64,000 nt of DNA from Flavobacterium sp. HSC-32F16 (GCF_024171645.1 NZ_JALKAC010000003.1:248001-312000); one strand, 5' to 3'. Positions 8,813-18,217 are shown, counted from the first letter of the stretch. The notes: generated by a model not told the origin, from the sequence alone. Translations and numbers: made by a program.

Positions 8813-11677
8813 TTAGTCTTTGTATTTGCTTGATAGCGTCAGAAGAGGTATATCTATGGTTAGGCTTAGATTTAAGCTCCATGAATCCACCGAAGTCAGA
8901 TCTGTATCAGCATCATTTGGAATATCTCTGAGTTTAGGGCCGTACTGCCCGCCAAGACTCAAAGCGAAAGGCGACTTTCTAAAGCCGTAAGTCAGATACA
9001 AACCTGGTGAAAAAATATCATCGAAATTAAAATCAGGCAGTGTCTTAGTGTCATTATTTCCATCAATTCGAAATTTTACAGGTGCGGCGATATCGATTAT
9101 TGGAATAAAAAATCCCAGGCTGCCTCCCTTTTTACCTGAACTCCATGGCTGAAGATAAAATCCTACCGGAGCAGTAAAGCCAAAAGTGAATGCCGCATCC
9201 AGATCTTTAGCAAAAGCGGCGCCGGCAATAACACCGGGAAATGCATTTATGGAAAAATACAATTCCGACTTTTCTTTCAGTGAAGAGCTTCCGACTGGCA
9301 GAGCAAATGCTTCGATTGCCTTTTCAACATCTTTGGAATCTTTTGATGCAGCAATATCATTTATAAAATAAATCAGACGGATAGCTTTAATATCATTTAT
9401 CTTAGTATAAGATTCAACAAGCTGTGGGATAAACTCAGAGATAACAGTTTCTATGATCTGCTCCCCTGTCAATTCATCATGCAGGATTAAACTTAAATAT
9501 TTGTCTTTAAGGTACTTCTCGATAAGCTTCCAAATTTCCTTTTGAATATCCTCATTATATCCATTTTTCGCAAGCTGCTGTAAAACCTTTTTTTCAATTT
9601 CAGAGTTTGATATGCCATAGAACTCCATTAGTTTCTGACTATTGATCCCGTTTTTAATACTTTCTTTAAGCAATTTGATCTTATCATCTAATTCGCTAAT
9701 TTTCACAGTGTCGACAGTGCTTGCATAATCGCTAAATGCTAGAATATCTTTCTTTAGGGCTTTGAGGTTATCATCGCTTCCCATTTTTATTGCTATAACC
9801 TTCAGCCGCGACTCCATTCCTTTTAACTTTTCAACGTTTTTTAAGATGCTTGGATTGGAAAAAGCATCCGGCTTAAAAATGCTGCTTAAAAAATTCAGAT
9901 CTTCTTCAAGGACAATCTGATCCTCCATGTTCAATAAGTTATGAGCTTGAATATCTGCCTTTCTGAAGTTCAATGGAATCTCTACTGCCTTGATAACGGC
10001 ATTGGAATACTTTTTCTGGCTTAAATCCAAAACAATTGTATTTGCTATTTTTGCCACATTAAAATAAGGTGCAGTTTTATCTTCAAAACTGATTTCAGCA
10101 TTAGCAGTCCCATCAGTAATATGGTATTTTTCATTCATCATTAAATCAGCCGTTTTGACAACTTCCTCAGAAAATGAAATAATATCATCTACAAAGCCAT
10201 ATATTTCCTCATACTTTAATTCTTCATTATTTTTCTTTTTCTTTTTTATAGCGAGGCTTTGAGCATAGATTTTTTCAGCATTTTCAGCTATGGAAACCAT
10301 ATTGCTTTTCAGGAAAATGAAACTTTCTAAAGTGTTGTTTACTTCTGAAACGGGAAACTTCTCCATCATTTCACTAATTTTAAAAGGAGTGATGGTACCG
10401 TCTTTTTTTAAAAAATTTATATCAAAATATTTTACATTCTGCTGATGGAGCATGCCGAAGTATAAAAAATAGAAGTTGACCTCATTTCCATAGTTTGCGG
10501 CAAAATCAACTGTTGCAAATTTAACTTCCGCATTTTCCACTATAGTAAAGCTGTAGGCCAGCATCGAGGCCAGACGCAGACTCTGGGCAATATTATATTT
10601 GACAATGAGATTAGGCACACTTGCATCCGCAGGCACTGTTCTCCAGCGTGCAAGTGTCCTGCTGTTTTCTAGAATTTCAAAATAGTCAACTGGGGATTTT
10701 ATTTTAGAGAGTTGAGGAATTAGCTCCAGCCCCTCAAAAGCAAATTCCAGATCAGGATTTTTTGCAATCATATTTTTCAGGCTGGGCGTCGATTTTAAGT
10801 TTGCAGCATTCTTCAAAAGATTGTTAAGATCTTCTTCAATGTGCTGTTTAAGCTGATCTGTGAAATTCAAAAGCTGTGAAGCTTCAAATTTTTTAAGGTA
10901 ATTTGTAGTTTCTGGAAGAATTACTAGAAGCTCATAACAATAATTCTTAGGTGTCGGATTTTCAAGATAAGTCCTGATTTTATCAATTGCATAAACCGTC
11001 AGTTCCTCTTTGATCCTTTTAGCCAGAAATCTGCTAAGCCCATCTATGACAGTTTCAAAGGCCATGTCCCCTCCTAAAAAGGGCAGGGATTTCTGTACTG
11101 AGGAAAAACTGTTCTTTTCAGCGAAATAGTCAATTTGTTTATCTTGATTCAACTCATATTTAGCAATAAACAAATACGCGACATGGCAAAGGTATGGATT
11201 GTCTGAAAAGTATAGCTGGGCCAGATTATCCAGTTCATTAATGTCATACTTGCTTTTATTTTCGTAATAGCTTGCTTTTAATTCTGCTTCTGCAGCTTTC
11301 AAATTCACAAAAGTCGATGAGCTAGCATCCAGTGTTTTTTCTGTAATGCTTAAATTTCCTTTTGACAGCATGGCAATTGCATCTTTATAATTCTGGATCG
11401 ATACAAAAGTGTCAGTAATTTTTTTTATTTCCGGCTTATCCAGATTCTGCGACAAACCAGGTTTATCAGAATCCTTCAAGTAGGATTTAAAAATAGCAAT
11501 TGCCTTTCCCCTATCTGTATTCAGCTCATCATTGCGGGTGTCAGGATTAACTGTATTGTAATCTTTTTTCAGCAGATCAATCAAAGCGGCAGCGTCACCG
11601 GCAACTGGCGACGATTTCTGCGCAAGCCCGCTGAAAAAAATAAATAAAAAAGTAAAAGCAATTACTGTTTTTCTCAT
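8813..11677 (-). CDS. Large exported protein with beta-rich, barrel-like C terminus; unknown function
   Basis: 954 residues. The signal peptide is MRKTVIAFTFLFIFFSGLAQ. Residues 30-800 are mostly charged helical sequence with no recognised domain. The last 130 residues alternate hydrophobic and polar residues with aromatic and Gly positions (GFYLQPW, GFFIPIID, LYLTYGF, LSLGGQYG, SLNLSLTIDIP), as in outer-membrane beta-strands, so the C terminus may insert into the outer membrane. It forms an operon with the trypsin-like protease (its TAA touches the next ATG). A candidate flavobacterial promoter lies 34-64 bp upstream. I do not recognise the family. An outer-membrane anchor or substrate for the protease is inference. 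Confidence 0.7.
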   Translation of the reverse strand: MRKTVIAFTFLFIFFSGLAQKSSPVAGDAAALIDLLKKDYNTVNPDTRNDELNTDRGKAIAIFKSYLKDSDKPGLSQNLDKPEIKKITDTFVSIQNYKDAIAMLSKGNLSITEKTLDASSSTFVNLKAAEAELKASYYENKSKYDINELDNLAQLYFSDNPYLCHVAYLFIAKYELNQDKQIDYFAEKNSFSSVQKSLPFLGGDMAFETVIDGLSRFLAKRIKEELTVYAIDKIRTYLENPTPKNYCYELLVILPETTNYLKKFEASQLLNFTDQLKQHIEEDLNNLLKNAANLKSTPSLKNMIAKNPDLEFAFEGLELIPQLSKIKSPVDYFEILENSRTLARWRTVPADASVPNLIVKYNIAQSLRLASMLAYSFTIVENAEVKFATVDFAANYGNEVNFYFLYFGMLHQQNVKYFDINFLKKDGTITPFKISEMMEKFPVSEVNNTLESFIFLKSNMVSIAENAEKIYAQSLAIKKKKKNNEELKYEEIYGFVDDIISFSEEVVKTADLMMNEKYHITDGTANAEISFEDKTAPYFNVAKIANTIVLDLSQKKYSNAVIKAVEIPLNFRKADIQAHNLLNMEDQIVLEEDLNFLSSIFKPDAFSNPSILKNVEKLKGMESRLKVIAIKMGSDDNLKALKKDILAFSDYASTVDTVKISELDDKIKLLKESIKNGINSQKLMEFYGISNSEIEKKVLQQLAKNGYNEDIQKEIWKLIEKYLKDKYLSLILHDELTGEQIIETVISEFIPQLVESYTKINDIKAIRLIYFINDIAASKDSKDVEKAIEAFALPVGSSSLKEKSELYFSINAFPGVIAGAAFAKDLDAAFTFGFTAPVGFYLQPWSSGKKGGSLGFFIPIIDIAAPVKFRIDGNNDTKTLPDFNFDDIFSPGLYLTYGFRKSPFALSLGGQYGPKLRDIPNDADTDLTSVDSWSLNLSLTIDIPLLTLSSKYKD

Positions 11678-11710
11678 TTTGCATTTTTTTAGAATTGGAA
11701 ATAATTACAT

Positions 11711-11741
11711 GACAAAATAACAAGCGGAATCTTACGTCAAA
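11711..11741 (-). promoter_or_regulatory. Candidate Bacteroidota promoter for the exported protein-protease operon
   Basis: On the - strand, TTTG (11738-11741) is followed by an 18-nt spacer and TATTTTG (11713-11719). This fits the -33 TTG / -7 TAnnTTTG pattern used by the primary sigma factor of Bacteroidota. The start codon is at 11677. Confidence 0.4.
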
Positions 11742-12157
11742 TTTACACTTATAGCACCAATCCTATCCACGTAGAAATACTCATTTTTAGCCAGTTACAA
11801 ACTTTATTTTCCTTTTCCGTTCACACAAAATCTGCCGCCGGACGTAAACAAGCATAAATACAAGTTCCACAAGCAATTCCCTACAGTCCTTCAGGCCAGG
11901 CTCAGCTATAAAACCGAATTTAACGGCTAAGAGCTATAGATGCCTAATATCAAAAAACTTTGTATTTAAAGAAATTTGTATGTTCTTCAGAATTTTATGA
12001 CAGCAAAAGAAATTGCATGATTACGAAATTTCTCATCTATTTAATAAGTAAATAGTTTTCTTAGTTAGAAAAACTGGAGGCAAAACTGAAGCTATTCAAG
12101 TTGAATCTAGTTTTGAAATTGAATAATTTCAAGCAAATAAATCATAAAAAACTTATT
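11742..12157. other. Intergenic region without recognised gene
   Basis: AT-rich sequence between two - strand operons. I see no ORF with protein-like composition and no strong hairpin. It holds the 3' untranslated region of the HTH gene. Confidence 0.4.
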
Positions 12158-12445
12158 TTACCTTCCATTTTCGTGAAGAATTTTTTCTATTTGAGCTGCA
12201 TCGTACAAAAATATATCTCCTAATTTAGTAAATGGAAGTATTCCGGTCTGTCTGTATTTTATGATAGTATTGTTAGACAATCCAAATATTTTTTTTAAAT
12301 CTTCATTTCTGTAATACACTGGTCGCACACCTTTGCCCTGCCCGCTGATTTTTGAATCAATTGTTTCCAGCCTTTCAAGTACAGGCTCTATTAACTGTTT
12401 TACTCTCATAACAAAAGAGAGCTTTCTTTCTTTATTTGTCATCAC
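12158..12445 (-). CDS. Excisionase-like HTH DNA-binding protein
   Basis: 95 residues. A charged N-terminal helix (about 5-40) precedes a winged-helix of the MerR/excisionase type: VYYRNEDLKKIFGLSNNTI, then KYRQTGILPFTKLGDIFLY and DAAQIEKIL. Small proteins of this type accompany RteC-like and mobilization genes on Bacteroidota integrative elements, where they regulate excision or transfer. It lies 40 bp downstream of the RteC-like gene on the same strand. Whether it acts as a recombination directionality factor or a transcription regulator cannot be told from sequence; no integrase gene is in the window. Confidence 0.75.
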   Translation of the reverse strand: MMTNKERKLSFVMRVKQLIEPVLERLETIDSKISGQGKGVRPVYYRNEDLKKIFGLSNNTIIKYRQTGILPFTKLGDIFLYDAAQIEKILHENGR

Positions 12446-12485
12446 TAAAAATTTAAATTTGACACTAAACTATTTTTAACCGGTT

Positions 12486-12911
12486 TTACCAGCTCTCAAG
12501 CCTTTTTTTTCTCTCCTGAATTCTTGTAATCAGCTCGTCTAAAAATGTAATCTGCTTCTCTTTATAGATGTAGCCCTTACATTCTGAAAACTGTCTGCTA
12601 ATCGACTTAATTTTCGACTGGATGCCAGCATCGCCAGAATATGTAAAATTATTTTCGAGAAAAAACTGGAACTTGCTTCTATTACTTTTTTTGTCTGTAG
12701 CATCAAAAAACAACAAACCTTCATCCATCAAAACATAAAACAGCTGGGCAAAGTCAATTTTGTTATAACAGGATTTACATTTTTCATTTGAAGAAATGGA
12801 TTGCATTTTGTTTTCCCGGTCACTTACACTAATTAGATTTTCTACTAATCGAAGCCTTTCATCAAATTTTACTATAACATTTAAGTACTTTATTAGCTTA
12901 CCACTTTTCAT
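12486..12911 (-). CDS. RteC-like protein of an integrative element
   Basis: 141 residues. The middle and C terminus (IDFAQLFYVLMDEGLLFFD, then KFQFFLENNFTYSGDAGIQ and FLDELITRIQERKKRL) resemble the C-terminal domain of RteC, the regulator that induces excision genes of CTnDOT-type elements: a helix ending in L...G, an F-F..F segment and a closing FLd.L...l..R. It lacks the long N-terminal part of classical RteC. A KCKSCYNK motif is a possible single metal-binding or redox pair. It should be co-transcribed with the downstream HTH protein. The family match is by eye and moderate. Confidence 0.5.
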   Translation of the reverse strand: MKSGKLIKYLNVIVKFDERLRLVENLISVSDRENKMQSISSNEKCKSCYNKIDFAQLFYVLMDEGLLFFDATDKKSNRSKFQFFLENNFTYSGDAGIQSKIKSISRQFSECKGYIYKEKQITFLDELITRIQERKKRLESW

Positions 12912-13271
12912 TGTCTCTAAAATTTAGTCACCATCCTGTAAATGAAAATATACACTGCTGCGTTTATTTTACTCCTTGTTATATATAAAATATTCACCTA
13001 TACAGCTTGCGTATACATTTATAAGACAAATATAAAAATGCTTTTTGAAGTCATTCTGACTATAGTCATTGTTTGCTTTCTTCGTCTTTCAATGGCATAA
13101 CGTTTATACAAATTTGTTCTCAGCTTATACCTGAAGACAGATTATCTATTGAAATAAAAAATGAACAGAGAAGAGAGATCATAGATTAATCAATTACTGA
13201 ATCATAGGAAATTTAGCAACCTATTTTTGAGTACAGATTGTTCTTTGATGACAGAAAACTCAAATTTACAC
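12912..13271. other. Intergenic region between mobilization and regulatory genes
   Basis: No convincing ORF. On the - strand a TATATTTG box (13027-13034) resembles a Bacteroidota -7 element about 116 bp upstream of the RteC-like gene, but no -33 TTTG stands at the right distance, so I do not call a promoter. Confidence 0.35.
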
Positions 13272-14555
13272 CTACAATCTTCTGCGTTTAACCTTTCGTT
13301 TCATCCTATTGTCAAATACATGTTCTTCGTAATCCTCTGTGTGCGACTGCGGCAATAAACCGCCCAATACGTTAAAACTGTTTTGTTCATAAGCATGAGG
13401 CATCTTTTCATTTATTAAAAAGTCAGCTGTGTCAGGCGATTGGCCTGTCTCTGGTTTTATAATAACATCTTTTTTGGAAACACTGCTTTTATGTGCCGAA
13501 TTTTCTGTTTTCTTATTATTCCACCAGTCGTTAAATGTATTGGCCGAGAGGTTTTTAGCCAGCTCTGATCCGTTCCATACACTGCGGGATTTGTGGTCGA
13601 TAAAAGTGATGCCGTAAATTCGTCCTGCAGCATTTCGTCGTACAACAATACTGATCCCTTCCTGCATCAGCTTTTTCCTAAATTCGGATTCGTTTGATGT
13701 ATTCCGCATTACTGATTCGATCCTTTCCTTGACTGATCCCTTAGTAGGACTATCTTTTAGTTTTATCCTGTTCTGGCCGCATTGGGATTGTAGTTGCAGA
13801 TAACCTGCACTTTTGCCAAATAGGGAAGCCTTAAAGGGACTGCTTCCTTTTTCTCCCTTTTCATTTAATGCAAAATATACCAGTCCTAGTTTTGGAATTC
13901 CATTATATTCGCCTTTGACTTCCTGGGCAGTAATATTAAAAAGTGAAAGCACGGCATTGTATGCCCCAAAAGTTTGGAACTGGTAATATTTAGGCAGATG
14001 ACGCAGTATCGAAGCCATCTGGCTTTTTATATCGCCAGCCTTATAGTCAACTGGTTTGAATGTTTGGTTGTGTGCCTCTTGCTTTTTATCTAAAGCTGAT
14101 ATAAGACCGTATTCTTTTTCCAACATCCTGCAGACTTCCATGGAATGCCTTTTTTCAAATTTATCGGATATTTTCCTGCCGTCTGCATCCACGCACACCG
14201 ATACGATATGGATATGAGTACGGTCTATATCGGTATGTTTAAATACCACAAAAGGCTGATTTCCGTAGCCCATCTGCCTCATATAGTCCTGTGCCATATT
14301 CTCAAAATTAGTATCACTTACATTATCTTTCGGATCAGGATTTAAAGAGATATGAAGTATCGGCTTTTCTGTTTTTCTGTTGGCCAGTAAGTGTAATTCA
14401 AAAGAACGGGAGAGCTGTTCTACGTTATAACTCCCGTCAGGGGCTTGGATTATATTTTGGGTAAACAAAACCTGTCCAGTTTCTTTTTCAACTTTTTGAT
14501 AATTATAGGCTAATGCTCCATACAGATTGCTTCCTCTTCCTATTTTTGCTATCAC
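13272..14555 (-). CDS. mobB: Relaxase, MobB-type mobilization protein
   Basis: 427 residues. The N terminus MIAKIGRGSNLYGALAYNY carries candidate catalytic tyrosines (Tyr12, Tyr17, Tyr19). The metal-binding histidines of motif III are clear: H107 in FKHTDIDR and H114-I-H116. This is the Relaxase/MobA-VirD2 domain as found in Bacteroidota MobB proteins. It should nick one DNA strand at the transfer origin and pilot it through a conjugation apparatus supplied by another element. The start overlaps the stop of mobA by four bases (ATGA, 14552-14555). No coupling protein (MobC) follows on this side, so the element may be mobilizable rather than self-transmissible. A decayed copy of a related relaxase C terminus lies at 26.3-26.6 kb. 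Confidence 0.9.
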   Translation of the reverse strand: MIAKIGRGSNLYGALAYNYQKVEKETGQVLFTQNIIQAPDGSYNVEQLSRSFELHLLANRKTEKPILHISLNPDPKDNVSDTNFENMAQDYMRQMGYGNQPFVVFKHTDIDRTHIHIVSVCVDADGRKISDKFEKRHSMEVCRMLEKEYGLISALDKKQEAHNQTFKPVDYKAGDIKSQMASILRHLPKYYQFQTFGAYNAVLSLFNITAQEVKGEYNGIPKLGLVYFALNEKGEKGSSPFKASLFGKSAGYLQLQSQCGQNRIKLKDSPTKGSVKERIESVMRNTSNESEFRKKLMQEGISIVVRRNAAGRIYGITFIDHKSRSVWNGSELAKNLSANTFNDWWNNKKTENSAHKSSVSKKDVIIKPETGQSPDTADFLINEKMPHAYEQNSFNVLGGLLPQSHTEDYEEHVFDNRMKRKVKRRRL

Positions 14556-14989
14556 TTTTTCAGGTATTTTTCTTCAAATTCCGCTGTAAGCTGGATCATC
14601 TTTTGGCATAAAACACCTAATTCTATTGTTTCTTTTACCAATTTGTAGAGATATACCGGAGCTTTCTTTTCGGAAAAATTGCGGTGCATAATCTTCACAA
14701 CCTGATTGTAATTAACCCCAATAGAGCGAAACTGACCGAATAAGGCAGTTAGAAGTATGTAATAATCCATTGCTGCTTTATCGATCTTAACTATCTTGAT
14801 TCCTTTTTGAAAAATACACGCTGTAATGAAATGCGCCATTACATTCATGCCTGATGTTTCAAAAAGAGTCAGAAACCTTGCATTTTCCTCAGCTGTAAGA
14901 CTGATCGAATAGCGATGGACGGCCGGATCTGCTTTAGGATGCCTGCCTCCTTTGCGTGGATTGTCTGTGTTTTTGTTTTCCATAAGCAT
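14552..14989 (-). CDS. mobA: MobA-like relaxosome accessory protein
   Basis: 145 residues. After a basic start (RKGGRHPKADPAVHRYSI) comes a ribbon-helix-helix-like segment, SLTAEENARFLTLFETSGM, and a helical domain with QFRSIGVNYNQVVKIMH, a signature of MobA/MbpA-type mobilization proteins that precede relaxase genes in Bacteroidota. It should bind the transfer origin and recruit or position the relaxase. The annotated start at 14989 includes two close Met codons (residues 1 and 3). The gene is coupled to mobB by an ATGA overlap. Confidence 0.85.
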   Translation of the reverse strand: MLMENKNTDNPRKGGRHPKADPAVHRYSISLTAEENARFLTLFETSGMNVMAHFITACIFQKGIKIVKIDKAAMDYYILLTALFGQFRSIGVNYNQVVKIMHRNFSEKKAPVYLYKLVKETIELGVLCQKMIQLTAEFEEKYLKK

Positions 14990-15005
14990 TGGCTCTTATA
15001 ATTAC

Positions 15006-15356
15006 TTAAAAAAAACAATATATATTATTATCAGCAGCGCTGCTTAGATTTGGAAATCTCTGGAAGCATTTGGCCTTAAATGTCTCAAAACAAATAACTG
15101 ATAGTTTTTTTTTACATGTACCTTTATATTTTAACCAAAGGAACGGTAAAAAAGAAAAACAAGGTAGGACGTTCTGGATCAGCCCGGCCAAAAGACTACG
15201 GCATAATGTTTTGCTCGTTCCTCACAAAACACCCTTCGGGACTTATTCCGTTTCCTTATGGTCTGTCTGCATCCCGTCCTTTTAAATTGCTTTCTTTTTC
15301 TTTTTTCCTTTTCTGTTTCTTTTGGAAAAATATCTTTTTTCTTATTGGTAATGCCG
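15006..15356. other. Non-coding region upstream of mobA, possible transfer-origin region
   Basis: About 350 bp with locally raised GC around 15170-15290 between AT-rich flanks. Short ORFs on both strands have unlikely composition. The position directly upstream of mobA and next to the repeat array makes this the expected place for oriT, but no nick-site consensus can be named. Confidence 0.35.
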
Positions 15357-15556
15357 GACTGCCTGAGCATCTGCTTACCTGTGTGCAGGCTTGCAAGCGT
15401 GACTGCATGACTGCATGACAGCGTGCAGGCAGGAATGAACCCCCGCATACATGCATACATGCACACTGGAATACATGATTGCATGATTACATGGATACCT
15501 GCACACTTGAATACTTGAATACTTGAATGAAGGAATACCTGAGGACTTGTCTGCCT
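15357..15556. repeat. Degenerate 8-bp tandem repeat array, 25 units
   Basis: The 200 bp can be cut into exactly 25 consecutive octamers, each beginning with G. The left part drifts around GCATGACT and the right part around GAATACTT, with GCATACAT in the middle. There are no spacers, so this is not a CRISPR array. The array lies 370-570 bp upstream of mobA. Iteron-like binding of a relaxosome protein or slipped-strand growth are both possible. Confidence 0.85.
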
Positions 15557-15755
15557 TCATAGGCGGATAATCACATATAAGTTAATTACAGCCATATCTC
15601 AGCCGGCTTTATTTAAAATCTTACTTGTACTGGTGAAGTATTGCAGATCTGTATTGCTTTTACAACTTAAATAAATTACTTACAGCCATAATAATAAAAA
15701 GGGCATGAAGACCTTTCAACTAAAACTATTGCAACAATATTTTCGAGAGAAAATA

Positions 15756-15809
15756 GCAAGTTGTGTTTTGAGATGCTTAAAATGAATTCAGCATCTCAAA
15801 ACAACTTGC
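15756..15809. repeat. 20-bp inverted repeat near mobilization genes
   Basis: The left arm (15756-15777) starts GCAAGTTGTG and ends GAGATGCT. The right arm (15790-15809) is its complement apart from a 2-nt bulge, with a 12-nt loop. It is followed by CCCTGCGGGG. No T-run follows, so a terminator is unlikely. It may be part of oriT or mark an end of the mobilizable element. Confidence 0.7.
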
Positions 15810-16290
15810 CCTGCGGGGTTGGAAAACACCTCCGAAGTCGGGGTTTATCAGTTATCAACATAGTTTTCATCTTCCGGATTTCTTTTTTTATAAGTTTAAT
15901 ATTCAAAATAGTTATAAAATCTGGACATACTTTCAGATTCTCAATATCTGATATTCAATAAAGCAATTTATGGACTTCTAATATATAAACAGACAATTTT
16001 TTTTCCGGCAGTTAGTCAGCAATCTGCCAGCCTTTTATTTAAGTTTTGATTTGAGAAAAGTGTAAAACTGATCGCTTTTGATAATTTTTTGGATTGTTTT
16101 TCATAATTAATTCATATCATTCTAGACCTATTAAAACTGATAAAACGAGGATCATTAAAGAGAAGATTTTATAGATTGTCGACTGTAATATGAATTTACT
16201 CCATTATTGACAAGTTGTATTCCAAAATCGACAACAGATTAATCAATTAATTTACAGAATTTTACATTGTAAATTTTTAATTACATCGCC
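15810..16290. other. Non-coding region upstream of the MauE-like gene
   Basis: AT-rich, no protein-like ORF. It contains a spaced inverted repeat TTGTCGA (16176-16182) / TCGACAA (16228-16234) about 60-115 bp before the MauE-like start, a possible operator for that cassette. Confidence 0.4.
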
Positions 16291-17811
16291 ATGAAATTTA
16301 GCCCGCATCATAAGTATATTTTTATAGAAGCAGTTTGTTTTCTATATGTTCTGTTATTTGTGTATGCGGCAATAAGTAAACTGCTCGACTTTGAAAATTT
16401 TCAGGTGCAATTAGGACAGTCGCCGCTTGTTGGTTCCTTTGCAGGAATTGTATCATGGGCTGTGCCAATTATAGAACTCCTGATTGCTGGATTACTGCTG
16501 TTTTCTTCCACACGTTTCTTGGCGCTGTGGGCTGCATTCAGCTTAATGACCGTTTTTACGGCATACATTTTCATTATTTTAAATTACAGTCCATTTGTTC
16601 CATGTTCCTGTGGAGGAATTTTAGAAAAAATGGGATGGCAGGAGCATTTCATTTTTAATTTGCTTTTCATGATCCTGGCCGCAGCAGGTATTCTGATACT
16701 GGCCGGTATGGTGCCAAAAGTGCATCCTATTTCAAAACCTGCTGCACTGGCCAGTGCCTTTACTGTGACGATGTTACTCAGCATCGGCATTGTTACTTTA
16801 CTGTTTATAGCTTCAGAAGACATAATCCACCACCGCAATAATTTTGTACGCAGATTTCCCAAACACCCTACTGCTGACAAAAGAACAATCCTGCTTCCAC
16901 ATGCAGCATATTATATTGCCGGTTATGATAAAGGACAGATTTACTTAGGCAATCGGACTGAACCTCTGGCCGTTACTATTTTTGATACGAGTCTTGTTGA
17001 AAAAAAGAAAATTCGTATCGATCTGCCAAAGTATAATTTTTCTTATACCGTACCGCGTCTTGCTGTAAAGCCTCCCTATTTTTATTTTATCGACGGGAAC
17101 GTTCCCTGCATTTTTATTGGAGATACTGTCTCTTGGAAAGCAGAACTTAAAATGAAGGGGAAGGCATATTTTTCTATTCTAAAACCGATTGACAATAACA
17201 AAGCAGTTATCAGGGCCGTAGATTCCAAAACAAAAAACAACACACTAGGGCTATTTGCTTTTAACAGCAATGCACAATTAAAGCTGAATGGAAGCCTGCT
17301 GCAGAAACAGGTTGACGGCGTATTCGACACTGACGGATCACTGCTTTACAATTCCCAGCTGGATAAGATAATTTACACGTACGCCTATCGAAATGAATTC
17401 CTGATAATTGATTCTAAACTTGGCAGCCATACTTCCGGACATACCATTGACACTATCTCCCAAGCACAGGTTTCGGTTGCCAGTATTAAGTCAAAAAACA
17501 TTAAGACTCTGGCCAGACAGCCTAAACTTGTCAATAAACTCGCTGCATCTTTCGGCAGTTATCTTTTTGTCAATGCAGCTCTTATTGGAAAATACGAACC
17601 TGAAATTATGTGGAGACAGGCTTCGATAATAGACGTTTATAATCTAAAAGAAAACTCCTACGCTTTTAGTTTTTATGTATACAATATAGAAGGACGGACA
17701 ATGGATGAATTTGTGGTTTTGAACGACAGAATTGTTTCACTCAATGGAAGACATCTCACAGTTGAAAAATTAAAAACCAATTATTACAAGCCTTTTTACT
17801 CATCAAGATAA
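16291..17811 (+). CDS. MauE/DoxX-family redox-associated membrane protein with large C-terminal domain
   Basis: 506 residues. Five hydrophobic segments lie between residues 10 and 175. The typical MauE/DoxX start is seen (FVYAAISKLLDFENFQVQLGQSPL), and a PCSCGG motif with Cys105/Cys107 sits after the third segment. MauE itself is needed for disulfide formation in methylamine dehydrogenase; DoxX-like relatives are redox membrane proteins. Residues 176-506 form a soluble, beta-rich domain of repeated strands, probably periplasmic and propeller-like. About 95 bp downstream on the same strand is a small exported four-cysteine protein. I infer the membrane part helps form or transfer disulfides in that protein. 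The start ATG follows an AT-rich leader. Confidence 0.75.
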   Translation: MKFSPHHKYIFIEAVCFLYVLLFVYAAISKLLDFENFQVQLGQSPLVGSFAGIVSWAVPIIELLIAGLLLFSSTRFLALWAAFSLMTVFTAYIFIILNYSPFVPCSCGGILEKMGWQEHFIFNLLFMILAAAGILILAGMVPKVHPISKPAALASAFTVTMLLSIGIVTLLFIASEDIIHHRNNFVRRFPKHPTADKRTILLPHAAYYIAGYDKGQIYLGNRTEPLAVTIFDTSLVEKKKIRIDLPKYNFSYTVPRLAVKPPYFYFIDGNVPCIFIGDTVSWKAELKMKGKAYFSILKPIDNNKAVIRAVDSKTKNNTLGLFAFNSNAQLKLNGSLLQKQVDGVFDTDGSLLYNSQLDKIIYTYAYRNEFLIIDSKLGSHTSGHTIDTISQAQVSVASIKSKNIKTLARQPKLVNKLAASFGSYLFVNAALIGKYEPEIMWRQASIIDVYNLKENSYAFSFYVYNIEGRTMDEFVVLNDRIVSLNGRHLTVEKLKTNYYKPFYSSR

Positions 17812-17905
17812 GATCAGCATTTATGCTTTTAAAATACACTGTACAGTCCAGGGGAAGGTCGAAAACCTGAAAAAGAGTAGACCGTTAACATTAAATTTTA
17901 ATATT

Positions 17906-18175
17906 ATGAATACTAAAGTTTTAAGACCGGCGCTTTCAATATCAGCAATAGCATTTGCTGTATTTGCGGCCTTTGCATTTTCAGCTGTCCCTGAAGAAGG
18001 AAAGCTGATAGATGTCTATGGGCATAACCCTTTAGAGGATTGTGATGTTACTACAGTAGAATGTAGCACCATACAAAATCCTAATGTTTGTAGAGTTAGT
18101 TCTGGAGGACAGCAGTTGTTCAATATGAGCAGTCCGACCGAATGTAACGTCGAATTATACAGAAAAATCAATTAA
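17906..18175 (+). CDS. Small exported four-cysteine protein, DUF6520-like
   Basis: 89 residues. A hydrophobic N terminus (residues 1-27, ending AFAFSA before VPEEG) is a signal peptide. The mature part, about 62 residues, carries four Cys at 46, 53, 62 and 80, suitable for two disulfides. The pattern matches the small Bacteroidota DUF6520 proteins as I remember them. It follows the MauE-like gene, as I recall it doing in other Flavobacteriia. The function is unknown; a secreted peptide, a carrier for a metal or ligand, or a redox partner are all open. A strong terminator hairpin follows 14 bp after the stop. Confidence 0.7.
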   Translation: MNTKVLRPALSISAIAFAVFAAFAFSAVPEEGKLIDVYGHNPLEDCDVTTVECSTIQNPNVCRVSSGGQQLFNMSSPTECNVELYRKIN

Positions 18176-18188
18176 TCTAATTTTAAAA

Positions 18189-18217
18189 AAAGCAGGAGGT
18201 TCTTAATCTCCTGCTTT
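18189..18217. terminator. Bidirectional terminator between the DUF6520-like and S9 peptidase genes
   Basis: AAAGCAGGAG (18189-18198) pairs with CTCCTGCTTT (18208-18217) across a 9-nt loop, with an A-run before and T-residues after. It serves both convergent genes. Confidence 0.8.

Noticed and set aside
7640..11677. Bacterial gasdermin-protease system
   Set aside because: The 954-residue partner is exported and far too large for a gasdermin, and the protease also carries a signal peptide.
15357..15556. CRISPR array
   Set aside because: Units are 8 bp, contiguous and degenerate; there are no spacers and no cas genes.
15179..15560. Overlapping short - strand ORFs rich in Cys, His and Tyr
   Set aside because: They are translations of the 8-bp repeat array and have no protein-like composition.
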